Source: Allium sativum (taxonomy: Eukaryota; Streptophyta; Magnoliopsida; Asparagales; Amaryllidaceae). From it: 64,000 bases of DNA. A program made the position numbers and the translations under genes. The stretch is taken from positions 126,882,493-126,946,492 of the forward strand of contig CM060912.1 of NCBI GenBank assembly GCA_030737875.1, in the 5' to 3' direction. Below, in pieces: positions 62,885 to 64,000 of this stretch. How positions within the stretch are numbered: the stretch's first letter is position 1; each line of letters starts with the position of its first letter. Below the pieces are notes generated by a model. The model was given only the letters and a program-made list of their open reading frames with translations. It did not search any database and was not told the origin of the DNA.

Positions 62885-64000
62885 TGTAACAACCCCCATT
62901 CTACGCATCGGAGGATCGTAGAATATTTATTTCTTTCCCATATGAAGTCGTATGTTCATGTAACTTTGGGAAACAACCATTAGAGTCATTTCCTATGTTC
63001 ATGATTTTTGTCGATTTTTAAATGATCGTTTTGCCCCTAGCTGATCTTGTTTTGGCCATAACTTTTGACTGAAAAGGAATTTTTACCTGAAACCTCTTCA
63101 ATTAGATTCGTTTTTGGTTTACCTTTCCGTAGAGTGGTCATAATAGCCAAACGGACTCACCGTTTGGGAGATATGGCTGAAATAAGGTTTGGAAGGTGAA
63201 AAACTGCTTAATCGGGCCAAATAGGGTGATTAGTGAATGACCCCATAACCCATTTCGGGATTAGGGTTATGGGGAGGCTGAAAAGGGTTAGAGATTCATT
63301 CCACTTCAGTTTTCTAGCCTCCACTTACCTCTTAGAAACCCTGAAAATGGCCTCCAACCTCTAAATCACCTCCAAATCACTTTCTACTTGAAGATTGGGC
63401 TTAGCAATATCAAATCAAGAGAGATCAACACCAAATCAACATTTGAGCTGCTGTTTAGCATTGGGATTCACACCAAATCAGAGATTTATTTCAGATCTAA
63501 GTTTTATTTGTGACTAAGGTGAGTGATTTGCATAGTTCCTCACTAATTATGGCTAATTAAGGGTAATTAGTGTTAATTAGCGAATTTAAACATGATAAAA
63601 TTCTGGAAAAATATTTATAAAATTAGAAATGATGTTTTAGACCTCTGATATGAATTTGGGTTAATTTGGTTAAGTTTTGCTAATCATATCATTAGTTTCA
63701 CCTAAACATGCTTAAGGGAAAATATGGGATTTTGGCTATGTTTGATCCACTTTAACCTATTATATTGTTGTTTTGATGTTTGTGGTTGATTATACATGTT
63801 GCTATGACTGTATGGTATGCTTTGTGATTGATTAGAATAGTTGGAATGGTCGAAAACGCCGTCGAGTGGAGTAAACTGCTTACTGGAAAAAGTGCAGGAA
63901 GACATCCGAACCGGATCAGATCGGTTAGGAGGACCCGATCCGAACCCCCATTCGAATTCAGAAGCTCCGATCCGCTCTTACGCTCCACACCATGATCCGA
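62885..64000 (+). mobile_element. Element E 3' LTR, first 1116 bp (truncated by window end)
   Basis: Starts TGTAACAACCC and is collinear with 55517 onwards: donor-like AAGGTGAGTG at 63526-63535, GATCCGAACC-rich stretch from 63906. Differences from the 5' LTR are scattered substitutions and a few small indels. Confidence 0.93.

Larger units (their letters stand above)
55517..64000 (+). mobile_element. Element E: Ty3/gypsy chromovirus, probably Tekay/Del clade (3' LTR runs off the window)
   Basis: 5' LTR 55517-58140 (2624 bp), PBS, one gag-pol frame (58354-62726, with premature stops), PPT, and the first 1116 bp of the 3' LTR. Domain order protease, RT, RNase H, integrase places it in Ty3/gypsy. 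The C-terminal tail after integrase places it among chromoviruses; LTR length and tail sequence suggest Tekay/Del. The LTRs differ by about 4% over 430 bp by eye. The left target duplication would be gtccc (55512-55516). It is the only element here with recognisable proteins and the only visible candidate relative of a helper for the others. Confidence 0.93.

Overview
This is plant nuclear DNA, most likely from a eudicot; the species cannot be named from the sequence. The evidence is a dense nest of LTR retrotransposons, all primed by initiator tRNA-Met, in AT-rich DNA, with one recognisable Ty3/gypsy chromovirus polyprotein. I see no host gene, rRNA, tRNA gene or CRISPR array. Except for about 277 bp of flank at the left edge, everything is assigned to six elements, here called A, N1, B, C, D and E.

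Nesting: A (+) starts at 278. Its 5' LTR is split by N1 (-, 6318-16276, target duplication tcaca). Its 3' LTR (from 17704) is split at about 20266 by C (-). The left LTR of C is split twice: by B (+, 25191-41573, duplication cgtca) and by D (-, 42575-47443, duplication ccgta, a solo LTR). The right LTR of C (from 49552) is split at 55517 by E (+), whose 3' LTR runs off the window. The rest of C and of A should follow E outside the window. Rough by-eye LTR divergence fits this order: A about 10%, C about 7%, N1 and E about 4%, B lower.

E is a Ty3/gypsy chromovirus with 2624-bp LTRs. Its single gag-pol frame (58354-62726) has Gag, zinc knuckles, protease, RT, RNase H, integrase and a C-terminal chromodomain-like tail, probably of the Tekay/Del clade. 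It carries ten in-frame stops and one likely frameshift near the start, so it is a pseudogene.

A, N1, B and C are non-autonomous elements of unusual shape. Their LTRs are very long (about 6.4, 4.5, 7.0 and 6.5 kb) and their internal regions tiny (1042, 845, 751 and 1477 bp) with no recognisable protein. D is a 4.87-kb solo LTR of the same kind. Despite different sequences they share one layout with each other and partly with E: TGTAAC ends, a TATA-like site, a GGTGAG-type potential splice donor, structured or tandem-repeated sequence, a block around CCAGTCCCATGACTGAC, a CAG acceptor-like site, a TTCCGCTG motif, the tRNA-iMet primer site, and a GGACGAAA motif before the polypurine tract. My inference is that they are parasites of E-like chromoviruses, kept mobile by cis signals alone. 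The giant-LTR architecture, the possible LTR introns and the paired stem-loops in B are the points most worth following up.
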